23,997 nt of DNA from JBEKYD01 sp049509915 (lineage in GTDB: Bacteria > Acidobacteriota > Terriglobia > Bryobacterales > Bryobacteraceae), in the NCBI GenBank assembly GCA_049509915.1, contig JBEKZL010000093.1:1-23997 (forward strand), read 5' to 3'. A program made the position numbers and the translations under genes. The notes under the pieces were generated by a model. It was not told the DNA's origin. It ran no database searches and was given only the letters and a program-made list of their open reading frames with translations. Shown here piece by piece: positions 23,690 through 23,997 of this stretch. Each line of letters starts with the position of its first letter. Positions within the stretch are counted from its first letter, which is position 1.

Positions 23690-23997
23690 ATGGGGCGCTT
23701 CTTCGCCGCGGCGCTTCTCGCCAGCCTTCTGGCGGCTCCGGAGCGCGCCGCCGCGCAGGCGCCGCCGAACTATCGCGACCCGCAGGGGCGCTTCAGCCTG
23801 CGGATTCCGCCCGGCTGGAAAACCGTTCAGATGAACAGCGACGCGGTGCAATTTTCCAGTGGCGCGGGGTTCGTCACCCTGTTGACACTCCCCAGCACCG
23901 ATCCGGATTTGATGCTCAACGCCATCGCCACGTCGACTGGCAAGCAGTGGAAGAACTTCACCGGGGCGCGGCGCGGCAATGCGAATTTTGGTGGCCT
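23690..23997 (+). CDS. secreted protein of unknown function, N-terminal part (runs off the window)
   Basis: An open frame begins at ATG 23690 and continues to the right edge (102 codons seen). The N-terminus MGRFFAAALLASLLAAPERA followed by AAQ is a Sec signal peptide. The mature part DPQGRFSLRIPPGWKTVQMN, then DAVQFSSGAGFVTLLTLP, has the look of a PsbP/DUF1795-like beta domain, with the phrase FSLRIPPGWK typical of that group in Acidobacteriota. GGAG lies only one base before the ATG, too close to serve as ribosome site. In-frame GTG 23648 or TTG 23657 would add a basic RRR stretch and are alternative starts. Function is unknown. Confidence 0.65.
   Translation, partial: MGRFFAAALLASLLAAPERAAAQAPPNYRDPQGRFSLRIPPGWKTVQMNSDAVQFSSGAGFVTLLTLPSTDPDLMLNAIATSTGKQWKNFTGARRGNANFGG

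Overview
The window reads as high-GC chromosomal DNA from an Acidobacteriota bacterium, most likely of the Solibacter/Bryobacter type. This rests on the very long Oar-like TonB-dependent receptor with an N-terminal carboxypeptidase-regulatory domain, several catabolic enzymes with Tat signal peptides, and REP-like palindromes between genes. The taxonomic call is an inference from gene style, not from a marker search.

Layout. Bases 1-268 hold the possible 3' end of a transposon gene, an IS21-like end remnant and one copy of a REP-like repeat. A secreted GH31 alpha-glycosidase (269-2686, +) faces a compact five-gene minus-strand operon (7337 down to 2692). The operon encodes an exported SMP-30-like beta-propeller, two small paralogous four-helix membrane proteins, a xylulokinase-like FGGY kinase and an MDR-type dehydrogenase. 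The first four genes overlap or nearly touch. Upstream lie a good sigma70-like promoter, an operator-like array of three TGTAAT half-sites and a leader hairpin. Upstream again on the minus strand are a Tat-exported galactonate-dehydratase-like enzyme (7610-8824) and the TonB-dependent receptor (8878-12558). The receptor's start is preceded by two tiny hairpins and a possible 7-codon leader ORF.

Next come pgi (12806-14476, -) and tal (14631-15722, -), separated by a long inverted repeat. An MFS transporter of the ACS type (15839-17056, +), a Tat-exported aldo/keto reductase (17112-18074, -), a Tat-exported L-rhamnonate-dehydratase-like enzyme (18219-19481, +) and a Tat-exported fuconolactonase-like amidohydrolase (19495-20463, -) form a second sugar-acid group. 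DNA polymerase I (20564-23131, -) follows. The right end is a poorly coding stretch followed by the start of a secreted protein that runs off the window.

How it fits together. The window is dominated by carbohydrate use: outer-membrane uptake, extracytoplasmic glycosidase, lactonase-like and dehydratase enzymes, a possible two-subunit polyol or sugar importer, dehydrogenase plus kinase, and entry into the pentose phosphate pathway through Tal and Pgi. The most interesting candidates are the paired small membrane proteins fused by overlap to the kinase operon, and the predicted periplasmic sugar-lactone/sugar-acid route built from Tat-tagged enzymes.
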